From: Sulfitobacter sp. DSM 110093
GTDB taxonomy: Bacteria > Pseudomonadota > Alphaproteobacteria > Rhodobacterales > Rhodobacteraceae
DNA length: 64,000 nt
Direction: 5' to 3'
NCBI RefSeq assembly: GCF_022788715.1
Contig: NZ_CP085167.1
Span: 1,795,001-1,859,000 of the forward strand
Both the position numbers and the translations under genes were made by a program. Positions 1-10,593 of the stretch are shown piece by piece. Numbering within the stretch: the stretch's first letter is position 1; every line of letters begins with the position of its first letter. The notes under the pieces were generated by a model. The model made no database searches. It was given only the letters and a program-made list of their open reading frames with translations, and was not told where the DNA came from.

Positions 1-2838
1 TTGATACTCAGTCAGGTGGTTTTCGCGGAAGGCGATTTTGTCGTTCATTGACTTGGGCAATTCAACGATCTTCGGCTCGCTCACCAACTTGGCGTCCTGC
101 GGGTAAAGAACGGCCCAGCGGCCAATCTCAAAGGCGCGCATGTTGCGCTCAACCGCAGCACCGTTCATTCGGATCGCCTCTTGCAGGCTTTCCAATGTCA
201 GCGGCAGCAGCCCACGCTGCCAAGCCGCACCAAAGATCATCATGTTGGAAAAGATCGAATCGCCCAAAGCAGCCTTCGCCAGATCGGACGCATCGAACAT
301 CGCCACATCATCCTTCAGCCGCGCTTCCAGTGCCAGCGACAGACGGTCGTAAGGCATTTGGAATTCGGTATCACGGGTGAAATCCCCGGTGATGATCTGG
401 TGCGAGTTCACAACCGCCCCGGTGCGACCCGGACGGGTCAGGCCCAACGTCTTGTGCCCTGCCGAAACAACCAGATCACCACCAATCAGCGCATGTGCTT
501 CACCTGTCGCGACGCGAATAGCGCTGATGTCTTCAGGGCGCTCCGCCAGACGGCAATGGATATGAACCGCGCCGCCCTTCTGGGCGAGGCCCGCCATTTC
601 CATCATGCCCGCACCCTTACCGTCCAATTGCGCAGCCTGTGCCAAGAGCGCACCGATGGTTACAACACCGGTGCCGCCGACACCGGTGATGACAACGTTA
701 TGAGTGCCGTCAATCTTGGGCAGTTCAGGCATCGGCAGGTCGGGAATGGTCAGTTCGGTTGTCGGGTCTTTGCGGACCTTGGCACCTTCCAGCGTGAGGA
801 ACGAAGGGCAGAACCCATTCACGCAGGAGAAATCCTTGTTGCAGGACGATTGGTCAATCGCGCGCTTGCGCCCCAGCTCTGTCTCATTCGGCACCACGGC
901 CACGCAGTTCGACTGCACACCACAATCGCCGCAGCCCTCGCAAACGTCTTCGTTGATAAAGACACGCTTGTCGGGATCGGGGAACAAGCCCCGCTTACGG
1001 CGGCGGCGTTTTTCAGCGGCGCAGGTCTGGATATAGACTATCGCGCTGACGCCCTCATGCTCGCGGTAGGCCTTTTGCACATTTGGCATCTCATCGCGCT
1101 CATGCACTTCGACGCCTTTGAACCGCGCAAGGTCCACGTCTTCTTTCTCGTCATAGACCACGGCGATATGCTTGACGCCCATCGCTTTCAGTTCTTCCAC
1201 GATCCGGTAGGAATCCAGATCGCCCTCATTATGCTGCCCGCCCGTCATGGCGACCGCATCATTGTAGAGGATCTTATAGGTGATGTTCGTCCCCGCCGCG
1301 ATGGCCGCACGGATCGCCTGAACGCCAGAGTGGTTATAGGTGCCATCCCCAAGGTTCTGGAACACGTGCTTGGTATTAGAGAACGGTGCTTCCCCGATCC
1401 AGTTCGCGCCCTCACCGCCCATATGGGTAAAGCCGGTGGTCTCACGGTCCATCCACTGTACCATGTAGTGACAGCCGATGCCCGCATAGGCGCGGCTGCC
1501 TTCGGGCACTTTCGTCGAAGAGTTATGCGGGCAGCCTGCGCAATAGTAAGGCAGGCGCGCGGCGATATCCTCGGCATTGTCCGAACGGCGTGCCTCGTTC
1601 AGCGCCTCGAGTCCCGCTCGAATGCCGTCGGTCTCACGGCCCTCTTCCAACAGGATGCCGCCGATTTTTTCGGCGATCAGGATCGGGTCAAGCGCACCAC
1701 GGGTCGGGAACAGCTCTTCGCCATGCTCCATGCCCGCGCCGCTTTTGTGCCAGCCATAAACCCGGCGGTGGGTGTCGTTAAACAGCGCTTCTTTGATCTG
1801 AATTTCGATCAGCTTGCGCTTTTCTTCGACCACCACGATCAGGTCCAGCCCATCAGCCCACTCATGGAACCCCTGCATGTCCAGCGGGAAGGTCTGGCCA
1901 ATTTTATAGGTCGTGATACCGAGGCGCTCGGCCTCGTTCTCATCGATATTCAAAAGGCTCAGCGCATGCACCAGATCAAGCCAGTTCTTACCCGCAGCGG
2001 CAAAACCGATCTTGGCACCGCGCTTGCCCCACATGCGCTTGTCCATCTTGTTGGCATGAGAGAATGCCTCGGCCGCGAAACGCTTGTAATCGATCATCCG
2101 CGCTTCTTGCAGATGCGGCGTATCACCCAGACGAATGCTTAGACCGCCATCAGGCATGTCGAACTCCGGCGTGATCAGCTTCATCCGGTTCGGATCACCG
2201 TTCACCACACTGGTGGCCTCAACGGTGTCTTTCATCGTCTTCAGGCCGACCCAAAGGCCCGAGAACCGGCTCAGCGCCCAGCCATAGATACCGTAATCCA
2301 AGATTTCCTGCACACCAGCGGGCGAAACCACCGGCATATAGGCATCCACCATTGCCCATTCCGACTGGTGCAACACGGTGGAGGATTCACCGGTATGGTC
2401 ATCCCCCATTGCCATCAGCACACCACCATGAGGCGACGTGCCCGCCATATTCGCATGGCGCATCACATCGCCGGTGCGGTCCACCCCCGGGCCTTTGCCG
2501 TACCATAGGCCATAGACGCCGTCGTATTTTCCCTCACCGCGCAGTTCCGCCTGTTGGCTGCCCCAAAGCATCGTCGCCGCGAGATCTTCGTTCAGACCCG
2601 GCTCAAAACGCACGTTATGTTCGGCCAGTTTCTTCTCAGCCCGCTGCATTTGCAGATCGACAGCGCCCAGCGGACTGCCCCGGTAGCCGGTCACATAGCC
2701 AGCAGTATTCAACCCCGCCGCACGGTCGCGGGCGGATTGCATCATCATCAACCGAACCAGCGCCTGCGTGCCGTTCAGCAGCACCGGGCTTTTCTCAAGG
2801 TCGAAACGGTCGTTCAGTGAAATCTTTTGCGTCGTCAT
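1..2838 (-). CDS. Indolepyruvate:ferredoxin oxidoreductase, fused (3' end cut by window edge)
   Basis: Oxidatively decarboxylates aryl-pyruvates (indolepyruvate, phenylpyruvate) to aryl-acetyl-CoA with ferredoxin as acceptor, a step of aromatic amino acid breakdown. The visible 946 residues start at ATG 2838 (MTTQKISLNDRF) and the frame is open to base 1. Near residue 430 is CAGCPHNSS, near 495 the thiamine-diphosphate motif GDGTYNHSG followed by NDAVAMTGGQ, near 630 a ferredoxin-like cysteine stretch CEGCGDCG, and near 715 GVGGTGVVTIG, which opens the gamma (IorB-like) domain. The alpha and beta parts that are separate IorA and IorB in archaea are joined here, as is usual in proteobacteria, where the protein is about 1,150 residues, so some 200 residues are missing at the left edge. 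It is divergent from a LysR gene. Family call is firm; exact substrate is inferred. Confidence 0.93.
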   Translation of the reverse strand, partial: MTTQKISLNDRFDLEKSPVLLNGTQALVRLMMMQSARDRAAGLNTAGYVTGYRGSPLGAVDLQMQRAEKKLAEHNVRFEPGLNEDLAATMLWGSQQAELRGEGKYDGVYGLWYGKGPGVDRTGDVMRHANMAGTSPHGGVLMAMGDDHTGESSTVLHQSEWAMVDAYMPVVSPAGVQEILDYGIYGWALSRFSGLWVGLKTMKDTVEATSVVNGDPNRMKLITPEFDMPDGGLSIRLGDTPHLQEARMIDYKRFAAEAFSHANKMDKRMWGKRGAKIGFAAAGKNWLDLVHALSLLNIDENEAERLGITTYKIGQTFPLDMQGFHEWADGLDLIVVVEEKRKLIEIQIKEALFNDTHRRVYGWHKSGAGMEHGEELFPTRGALDPILIAEKIGGILLEEGRETDGIRAGLEALNEARRSDNAEDIAARLPYYCAGCPHNSSTKVPEGSRAYAGIGCHYMVQWMDRETTGFTHMGGEGANWIGEAPFSNTKHVFQNLGDGTYNHSGVQAIRAAIAAGTNITYKILYNDAVAMTGGQHNEGDLDSYRIVEELKAMGVKHIAVVYDEKEDVDLARFKGVEVHERDEMPNVQKAYREHEGVSAIVYIQTCAAEKRRRRKRGLFPDPDKRVFINEDVCEGCGDCGVQSNCVAVVPNETELGRKRAIDQSSCNKDFSCVNGFCPSFLTLEGAKVRKDPTTELTIPDLPMPELPKIDGTHNVVITGVGGTGVVTIGALLAQAAQLDGKGAGMMEMAGLAQKGGAVHIHCRLAERPEDISAIRVATGEAHALIGGDLVVSAGHKTLGLTRPGRTGAVVNSHQIITGDFTRDTEFQMPYDRLSLALEARLKDDVAMFDASDLAKAALGDSIFSNMMIFGAAWQRGLLPLTLESLQEAIRMNGAAVERNMRAFEIGRWAVLYPQDAKLVSEPKIVELPKSMNDKIAFRENHLTEYQ

Positions 2839-2881
2839 GGCGGGCCCTCCCTAGCACGTCAGTCTTGCATGATTGCCTCCT

Positions 2882-2908
2882 ATATAGGTCACAGTTGCTG
2901 ACCTGTAT
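2882..2908. promoter_or_regulatory. Palindrome in the ior/LysR divergent region (candidate operator)
   Basis: AGGTCA (2886-2891) and TGACCT (2899-2904) form a perfect 6-bp inverted repeat with a 7-base spacer, flanked by ATAT and GTAT. It lies 47 bases from the ior start and about 100 bases before the LysR start. The position between two divergent genes, one of them a LysR regulator, makes it a natural operator candidate; function is inferred. Confidence 0.45.
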
Positions 2909-3007
2909 AGCAGTTATTCTGCAACGGCAGCCCTGCAGGGGACGGTTTGTACTGTTTTCTCCCGCCTATTAAGATAGGAGAAAGGCTGGGCAAGGAAAGT
3001 ACACGCC

Positions 3008-3919
3008 ATGGATTGGGACAAACTCAGAATTTTTCACGCCGTGGCCGATGCCGGGTCGCTGACCCACGCGGGCGACAAATTAAACCTGTCGCAATCCGCG
3101 GTCAGTCGGCAGATTCGCGGGCTGGAAGAACAGCTGAATACCAACCTCTTCCACCGTCACGCGCGTGGGTTGATCCTGACCGAACAAGGTGAGTTGCTGT
3201 TTGACGCGACTTCAGCCATGGCCAAACGGCTTGATGCCGCTGCCGCCCGCATCCGCGACAGCGAAGAAGAAGTGTTCGGTGAGCTGCGTGTGACCACAAC
3301 CACAGGCTTCGGCACGCTTTGGCTCGCCCCCCGCCTGCCCAAGCTTTATGAGCAATATCCCGACCTCAAAGTTGACCTGATGCTTGAAGAGCGCGTGCTG
3401 GACCTGCCCATGCGTGAGGCCGATGTGGCAATCCGCATGAAAGAACCAAGCCAAGCCGATCTGATCCGCAAACGTTTGATGACAGTCCGGATGGGGATCT
3501 ACGCCAGCCCCGAATACCTAGAGAAACATGGCACCCCCAAGCGGATGGAGGATATGGCCGACCATCGCCTGATCTGCCAAAACACCGACAGCGATCAAGT
3601 AGGCGCCGGGCTGCAGCTGGTCAAAGAACTGATGATGTATGACCTCCGTTCGCTTTTGACGGTCAACAACTACTTTGGCGTGTTGCAGGGTGTCGTGCAC
3701 CACCTTGGCCTTGGCGTGCTGCCCAATTACCTGATCCAAGATTTTCCGCATATCGTGCATGTCATGCCCGATATCGAATCCGCCGATGTGCCAGTCTACC
3801 TCGCCTACCCCGAAGAGTTGCGCCAATCAAAACGGGTCGCCGCCTTCAAGGATTTCGTCCAAGAAGAGATCATAACCTATCGCAAACAATGGCGTGAACG
3901 GACCGAAGGCGAAGGCTGA
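3008..3919 (+). CDS. LysR-family transcriptional regulator
   Basis: A 303-residue LysR-type regulator of normal length. Residues 1-60 form the winged helix-turn-helix (KLRIFHAVADAGSLTHAGDKL, then LSQSAVSRQIRGLEEQL), followed by a linker helix and a periplasmic-binding-protein-like effector domain from about residue 90 (ELRVTTTTGFGTLWLAPRLP). The start ATG at 3008 follows AAGGAAAG. It is transcribed away from the indolepyruvate oxidoreductase gene across a 169-base gap with a palindrome, so control of that gene and of itself is likely but not proven. No effector can be read from the sequence. Confidence 0.93.
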   Translation: MDWDKLRIFHAVADAGSLTHAGDKLNLSQSAVSRQIRGLEEQLNTNLFHRHARGLILTEQGELLFDATSAMAKRLDAAAARIRDSEEEVFGELRVTTTTGFGTLWLAPRLPKLYEQYPDLKVDLMLEERVLDLPMREADVAIRMKEPSQADLIRKRLMTVRMGIYASPEYLEKHGTPKRMEDMADHRLICQNTDSDQVGAGLQLVKELMMYDLRSLLTVNNYFGVLQGVVHHLGLGVLPNYLIQDFPHIVHVMPDIESADVPVYLAYPEELRQSKRVAAFKDFVQEEIITYRKQWRERTEGEG

Positions 3920-3988
3920 ACTCCACATACAACCGCAGCCATGCAATAGGCGCATATCGGCCATGATGACTTGCCATGTTAATTAGCC

Positions 3989-4017
3989 TTGATTTGAACA
4001 GCCCTGCCTCCTATTTC
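3989..4017 (+). promoter_or_regulatory. Promoter candidate for the small RNA
   Basis: TTGATT (3989-3994), 17 bases, then TATTTC (4012-4017). The expected start is about A4024, which falls at the base of the first stem of the candidate small RNA. The -35 matches the consensus at 4 of 6 bases and the -10 at 3 of 6. Confidence 0.4.
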
Positions 4018-4021
4018 ACCA

Positions 4022-4105
4022 TTATGAAGATTGACAGCCTGAGGGCGCGTCGCTTCATACCTCCCTGTTGGACTTGGCCGAGCTTTTAGCTCGGCCTTTT
4101 TTTTT
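4022..4105 (+). ncRNA. Candidate trans-acting small RNA with CCUCCC linker
   Basis: About 82 bases with three ordered parts. First, a 7-bp stem TATGAAG (4023-4029) with CTTCATA (4053-4059). Second, an unpaired linker holding CCTCCC (4060-4065), which is complementary to the Shine-Dalgarno GGGAGG. Third, a 9-bp Rho-independent terminator stem (4076-4084 with 4088-4096) and nine T (4097-4105). No reading frame of note lies inside. The plan of 5' hairpin, C-rich loop or linker and terminator resembles alphaproteobacterial anti-Shine-Dalgarno small RNAs such as the CcsR group of Rhodobacter, which carry CCUCCUCCC motifs; here there is one copy of a shorter motif. It could instead be only the 3' end of the LysR transcript, but the internal promoter candidate argues for its own unit. 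Confidence 0.55.
4076..4105 (+). terminator. Rho-independent terminator
   Basis: GGCCGAGCT (4076-4084), loop TTT, AGCTCGGCC (4088-4096), then nine T. It is the cleanest terminator in the window and ends whatever is transcribed before purL. Confidence 0.85.
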
Positions 4106-4164
4106 GGCCCATCGCCTTCTTTCAGCCCACAGGCGGTCAAAGCCACTTCCCCCCCGGCATTTCC

Positions 4165-4190
4165 CCTTGTATGAGGGCGCAAACGCGCCA
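4165..4190 (+). promoter_or_regulatory. Motif shared with the cvpA leader
   Basis: CCCCTT, 4 bases, GAGGGC (4173-4178), 4 bases, ACGCGC (4183-4188). The same blocks with the same spacing precede cvpA (25810-25835). The purL copy also contains the palindrome GGCGC-AAAC-GCGCC (4176-4189). It lies 15 bases before the purL start. Confidence 0.35.
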
Positions 4191-4204
4191 GCCGGGGAAT
4201 TTCC

Positions 4205-6364
<2,160 letters not shown>

Positions 6365-6575
6365 GAAACTCTGGTTTCGGAGCCGCCCTTGCTTGAGACC
6401 AAACGGTCGTGCGCAGGGCGGCGGGACACGCTAAATCGCCGAGGGGCCCCTTTAGGGGATGCGGCTATTTCGCTTGGCGCAACGACAGGCGGGTGACAGG
6501 CCGGGATCAATCAAGGGTGGTTCCGAAACCTTCTGGTTTTGGAGAGACCCGCAGCCGCCTCCCTGGGCCTCGCGC

Positions 6576-7835
6576 CTAGCCTTCCGCGTTCAACCCAGCC
6601 AACATCCGCGCCTTTTCGCCCAGATCATCGGGGCGCGAGATCGCCTCGGCCAACGCTTCGAGCGACGCGATGGAATGCCCCGCGCGAAAACTATCAACGT
6701 GGGGCAGCATCGCCCGGATGCCCGCCGCCTTGGGTGCGAAACCATCCCATCTCAGAAGCGGGTTCAACCAAATCACCCGCCGTGCGGTCAGGTGCAACCG
6801 TTGCATCTGCCGCGCCAGTTCCACAGGGTCATCCCGATCAAGCCCATCGGTAACCAACAACACAACCGCACCCTGCCCCATAACGCGCCGCGACCAGTCG
6901 CGGTTAAAGGCCGCCAGTGCGGTGCCGATGCGCGTACCGCCCTCCCAATCTTGTGCCTGTGCACCAGCAGCGGCCAGCGCTGCATCTACGTCGCGCGTGG
7001 CCAGATGCCGGGTGATATTCGTCAGACGTGTGCCAAAGGTGAACCCATGCACCTGCGCCCAACCCGCCCCCTTGCGATTGGCGACCGCATGAAGAAAGTG
7101 CAGGATCACCCGGCTGTACTGGCTCATCGACCCAGAAATATCGCAAAGCACTACAAGGTTTGGATAGCGTTCTCGCGGCTTCATTCGGTAAAGCCGTTCC
7201 ATCTCTCCGCCACGGCGAAGCGCTGCCTTCATTGTGCGCGGCACATCGATCCGCCCCTGCGCCGCAGCCTTATTGCGGCGGCTTGGCATCGGCGGTACGG
7301 GAAACTTGAGCTTGGCCAGCATCCGCTTTGCCTCTGCCACCTCGGCAAGGCTCATCTGTTCAAAATCCAATGACCGCAGCCGTTCGCGCGCGGACATCGT
7401 AAGACTGGCATCAACCTCCACCAGTGTTTCCTCCGGCGCGGGCGGCTCTTCCTTCTCTGGCGCTTCCGCCCCGTCCAACAATGCCTCCGCCGCGCGTTTT
7501 TCGGCCGGAGTTGCGGGGCGGTCCTCCTGCACCCCGCGAATGGCAGGCAGCATCGCAGCCATCATATGTTCCAGATAGCGGGGATCGCGCCAATAAAGCC
7601 GGAATATCTGCGCAAAAACCCGCGCCTGTTCAGGACGACTCACGAAACAGGCATGCAACATCCAATAGAAATCTCGACGGCTGGTAAATCCCACAGCGGC
7701 GACAGCTTCCACAGCCTCAACAACCCGTCCCGGTCCGATCAAAAGCCCTGCACGCCGCAAAGCGCGAGCAAAATGCGTGATATTGCCTGCAAGCTTTGGA
7801 TCGTCCGGTAAATCAAGGGGGAGTTGCTCAGCCAA
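6576..7835 (-). CDS. coxE: CoxE-like VWA-domain protein
   Basis: A 419-residue protein of the CoxE family, which carries a von Willebrand A domain and helps mature cox-type molybdenum hydroxylases together with the AAA ATPase CoxD. The metal-binding motif DISGSMS is near residue 232, and the late VTDGLDRDD is the matching site. The middle region (about 125-150) is acidic and Glu/Pro rich. It sits 18 bases after the coxD-like gene on the same strand, so the pair is an operon. The structural coxSLM genes are 23 kb away at 31.5-35.3 kb. Family call is firm; partnership with that distant cluster is inferred. Confidence 0.88.
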   Translation of the reverse strand: MAEQLPLDLPDDPKLAGNITHFARALRRAGLLIGPGRVVEAVEAVAAVGFTSRRDFYWMLHACFVSRPEQARVFAQIFRLYWRDPRYLEHMMAAMLPAIRGVQEDRPATPAEKRAAEALLDGAEAPEKEEPPAPEETLVEVDASLTMSARERLRSLDFEQMSLAEVAEAKRMLAKLKFPVPPMPSRRNKAAAQGRIDVPRTMKAALRRGGEMERLYRMKPRERYPNLVVLCDISGSMSQYSRVILHFLHAVANRKGAGWAQVHGFTFGTRLTNITRHLATRDVDAALAAAGAQAQDWEGGTRIGTALAAFNRDWSRRVMGQGAVVLLVTDGLDRDDPVELARQMQRLHLTARRVIWLNPLLRWDGFAPKAAGIRAMLPHVDSFRAGHSIASLEALAEAISRPDDLGEKARMLAGLNAEG

Positions 7836-7853
7836 TTCTGCCTACCCGCCTAC

Positions 7854-8762
7854 TCACTCTGGCGACAGTGATGCACGGGCTTGCTCAAGAATGCGCGCGG
7901 CCTCTGACCCGTGTAGCTTGGCAATGTCGTCTTGGTATTTCAGCACGGCCCCTAGCGTGTCGGCGATGACTTCGGGACTAAGCGTTGTCACATCCAGCGC
8001 CAGCAGGCATTTTGCCCAATCGATCGTCTCGGCTACACCGGGTTTCTTGAACAGATCCTCGGTGCGCAATTGCTGGACAAAGGCCACGACTTCACGGCTA
8101 AGCGTTTTTGCAGCCTCCGGTGCACGGGCCTGCAAGATCGCCATTTCGCGCGCCACATCGGGGTAATCGACCCAGTGGTACAGGCATCGCCGTTTCAACG
8201 CGTCGTGCACTTCCCGCGTGCGGTTCGATGTCAGGATCACAATCGGAGGCTCGGGTGCGCGGATGGTACCAAGCTCAGGGATCGTCACCTGAAAATCACT
8301 CAACGCTTCCAGAAGAAATGCTTCAAACGGTGCATCTGTCCGGTCCAGCTCGTCGATCAACAACACCGGCGCGCCGTGTTCATCCGGGCGCATGGCCTGC
8401 AAAAGCGGGCGCTCAATCAGATAGTCGTCACTAAACAGCTCCTGCGTCAGCGCGCGACGGTCCGCGCCGCCGCCAGCCTCAGCCGTACGGATCGCGACCA
8501 TCTGGGCGGGAAAATTCCATTCATAGACCGCGCTGGAGGCGTCCAACCCTTCATAACATTGCAGCCGGATCAACCGCCGCCCTAGCCCGGCGGCAAGTGC
8601 TTTGGCGATTTCGGTCTTGCCGGTGCCTGCTTCGCCTTCCAAAAACAAGGGCCGCCCCAGCGTCAGGCTCAGGAAAACCACAACCCCAAGAGCCCGGTCG
8701 CAGACATAGCCCTCTGCGCTTAGCATCTCTTGGACCGCGTCGATGGTATCAAAGTTTTTCAT
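7854..8762 (-). CDS. coxD: CoxD/MoxR-type AAA ATPase
   Basis: A MoxR-family ATPase, 302 residues from ATG 8762. Walker A is GEAGTGKT at residues 43-50 and Walker B is VLLIDELDR near 130; TSNRTREVHDALKRRC is the sensor region. In Oligotropha the CoxD ATPase works with CoxE to insert sulfur or copper into the CODH active site. The open frame runs back to 8924, but the extra 54 residues do not look like the family, whose members start close to MKNFDTID. The Shine-Dalgarno before 8762 is weak, so the start is not certain. It is divergent from the glycosyltransferase run. Confidence 0.87.
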   Translation of the reverse strand: MKNFDTIDAVQEMLSAEGYVCDRALGVVVFLSLTLGRPLFLEGEAGTGKTEIAKALAAGLGRRLIRLQCYEGLDASSAVYEWNFPAQMVAIRTAEAGGGADRRALTQELFSDDYLIERPLLQAMRPDEHGAPVLLIDELDRTDAPFEAFLLEALSDFQVTIPELGTIRAPEPPIVILTSNRTREVHDALKRRCLYHWVDYPDVAREMAILQARAPEAAKTLSREVVAFVQQLRTEDLFKKPGVAETIDWAKCLLALDVTTLSPEVIADTLGAVLKYQDDIAKLHGSEAARILEQARASLSPE

Positions 8763-8950
8763 GGGCCCAGTGGTGCATTCCCGCCCCGCCCCGTCAAGGG
8801 GGCTGACGTGGCCCAATAGATTGACGTGTTTTCCCCACGCTGCCATAGTCTTAACCAATAATTCACGGCCACTGGGGAAAACCACCGGGGCCACAGGGGC
8901 AGGTATGGGACAAAGCACTATCATCGCGATCCGGCGCGTCGGGGCCTGAC

Positions 8951-9970
8951 ATGCGCATTACCGCCGTCACCTGCGTCAAAAACGAAGGCCCCTTTCTGCT
9001 GGAGTGGATTGCCTTCAACCGGGTGATCGGGGTTACGGATTTTCTGTTCTATTCAAACGATTGCAGCGACGGGACCGACCGATTGCTTGATGCCTTGCAA
9101 GGGCACGGCATCATCACCCACCTGCCGAACCCAGCCACCAACCGAAACTACCAAATGCAAGCGCTCAAGGACGCACGGCGGCAATCTATTGTCTCAGAGG
9201 CCGATTGGGTCTGGGTCGCGGATGTGGATGAATTTATGAACATTCATGTGGGCGACAACCGCCTGCCCGCACTGATTGAGGCTTGTGGCAATCCGCAGGC
9301 AATCTCTGTGCATTTTCAGTTCTTTGCCAATAGCGGGGTCGCGGATTTCGTTGATGCGCCTGTGATCGAACAATTCACCCATAGCCACAACCCAGACATC
9401 TGCGGCGCTGAGATGGCGATTGAGGTTAAGTCGTTAGTCCGGCGCGATTTTCCCCTTGGCTACTACGGTGCGCATCGACCCTTTCATGATGACGAAATAG
9501 ACCAGCCACAGTGGACGGATGGCGCGGGTCGGCAAGTCCCTTCGCCGTTTCGCGGGGCTATTAACAAACGCCGCATCCGCGCTTTTCCAGCGCGCGGCGC
9601 ACGGCGCTTTGCGACGCTGAATCACTACGCACTGCGCTCTCTCGACAGCTATCTGGTCAAGAATGACCGGGGTGACGTGAACCGCGAGCATCGCGCGTTT
9701 GACGACACATATTGGCGCGAACGCAATGATGCCGCATGGGAGGATCGCTCGGTCCAGCGCTACCTGCCCGCCCTTTGCGCAGAGATGGACCGCCTCAAGG
9801 CCTTGCCCGGCATCGCAGATCTTCATTCAGACACCGTCGCCGCGCACCGCGCCCGACGCGACGCGCTGCTCGCCGATCCGGCCTATGTGGAAATGCGCCA
9901 GCAACTGCTTAGCGCCAGCCCCTATTGCACCGCCGAAGCGGACATCCGCGCTGAGATCTGCCTGCCATGA
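8951..9970 (+). CDS. Glycosyltransferase, family 2-like (Glyco_tranf_2_4 type)
   Basis: A 339-residue protein of the group that starts with a conserved CVKNEGPFLLEWIAFNR block (residues 8-24), then FYSNDCSDGTDRLL and the metal/nucleotide-sugar motif DVDEF at 91-95. The second half has the NHYALRS and DRGDVNREH motifs seen in all three relatives in this cluster. It is probably cytosolic or loosely membrane-bound, since no membrane segment is visible. Its stop overlaps the next gene by 4 bases. It would add a sugar to an unknown surface glycan; donor and acceptor cannot be told from sequence. Confidence 0.85.
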   Translation: MRITAVTCVKNEGPFLLEWIAFNRVIGVTDFLFYSNDCSDGTDRLLDALQGHGIITHLPNPATNRNYQMQALKDARRQSIVSEADWVWVADVDEFMNIHVGDNRLPALIEACGNPQAISVHFQFFANSGVADFVDAPVIEQFTHSHNPDICGAEMAIEVKSLVRRDFPLGYYGAHRPFHDDEIDQPQWTDGAGRQVPSPFRGAINKRRIRAFPARGARRFATLNHYALRSLDSYLVKNDRGDVNREHRAFDDTYWRERNDAAWEDRSVQRYLPALCAEMDRLKALPGIADLHSDTVAAHRARRDALLADPAYVEMRQQLLSASPYCTAEADIRAEICLP

Positions 9971-10593
9971 TGGGCCCGCGCATTATCAACCTTGGCCTGC
10001 CCAAAACCGGCACCACGACGCTCACCGATGCGCTGCGCCACGCGGGGCTAAAGGTCGCCGATTGGCGCATCCGCAAGGGCCAAAGCAGCCTGCCTGAGAT
10101 CACCGGCGAACATGTCGGGCGGATCATCTACGCCGATTACTTTGACAGCGGTGACCCGCTAGCGCGACTCCGGGAATTCGACGTGGTGAATGAAGTGAGC
10201 GCCGTCCGCCATGATCGCAGCCTCTGGCCCCAGACCGATTGGGCGCTGTTGAGCGCAATTCAATCACATCATCCAGATATCAAGTTCCTTTTGTCGCACC
10301 GCGATCCGGCCAGAACGGCCAATAGCATGATGCGCTGGAACAATTTGGGGCGAAGGCGTCTACCGCAAGCCGATGTGCCGGGCCTGCCACGCGGTTTCGG
10401 GCGCAGCGAGGCCGAGCTAGCCAAATGGGTCGAAGGACATTTCACCTTTTGCCGCCGTGTCTTTGCCGGATGTGACAACTTTCTAGAGTTCGACATCGAA
10501 GACCCCGGTGCGCGCCACAAAATCGCTGGATACCTCGGTATCGATCTGCCGTGGTGGGGCCAAAGCAATACCGGCAAGACGGAGGTCGAGTGA
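9967..10593 (+). CDS. Sulfotransferase-like protein
   Basis: 208 residues. The N-terminal loop LGLPKTGTTTL (about 9-19) is the 5'-phosphosulfate binding loop of PAPS-dependent sulfotransferases, and the middle segment IKFLLSHRDPARTANSMMRW (about 100-120) fits the 3'-phosphate binding region. It is short compared with most full sulfotransferases (250-300). The start overlaps the preceding glycosyltransferase by 4 bases; ATG 9970 is a close alternative start. The stop overlaps the next gene by one base (TGATG). Context suggests sulfation of the glycan made by its neighbours; this is inference. Confidence 0.75.
   Translation: MMGPRIINLGLPKTGTTTLTDALRHAGLKVADWRIRKGQSSLPEITGEHVGRIIYADYFDSGDPLARLREFDVVNEVSAVRHDRSLWPQTDWALLSAIQSHHPDIKFLLSHRDPARTANSMMRWNNLGRRRLPQADVPGLPRGFGRSEAELAKWVEGHFTFCRRVFAGCDNFLEFDIEDPGARHKIAGYLGIDLPWWGQSNTGKTEVE

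Noticed and set aside
181..2142. 653-codon frame on the plus strand
   Set aside because: It lies opposite the indolepyruvate oxidoreductase gene, whose motifs and length fit a known family; the plus-strand protein has no recognisable domain and is an antisense shadow in high-GC DNA.
6365..6544. Two similar hairpins after purL (GAAAC-TCTG-GTTTC and GAAACC-TTCT-GGTTTT)
   Set aside because: They look like a short direct repeat 160 bases apart, but stems are only 5-6 bp with no T run, and I cannot separate them from chance.
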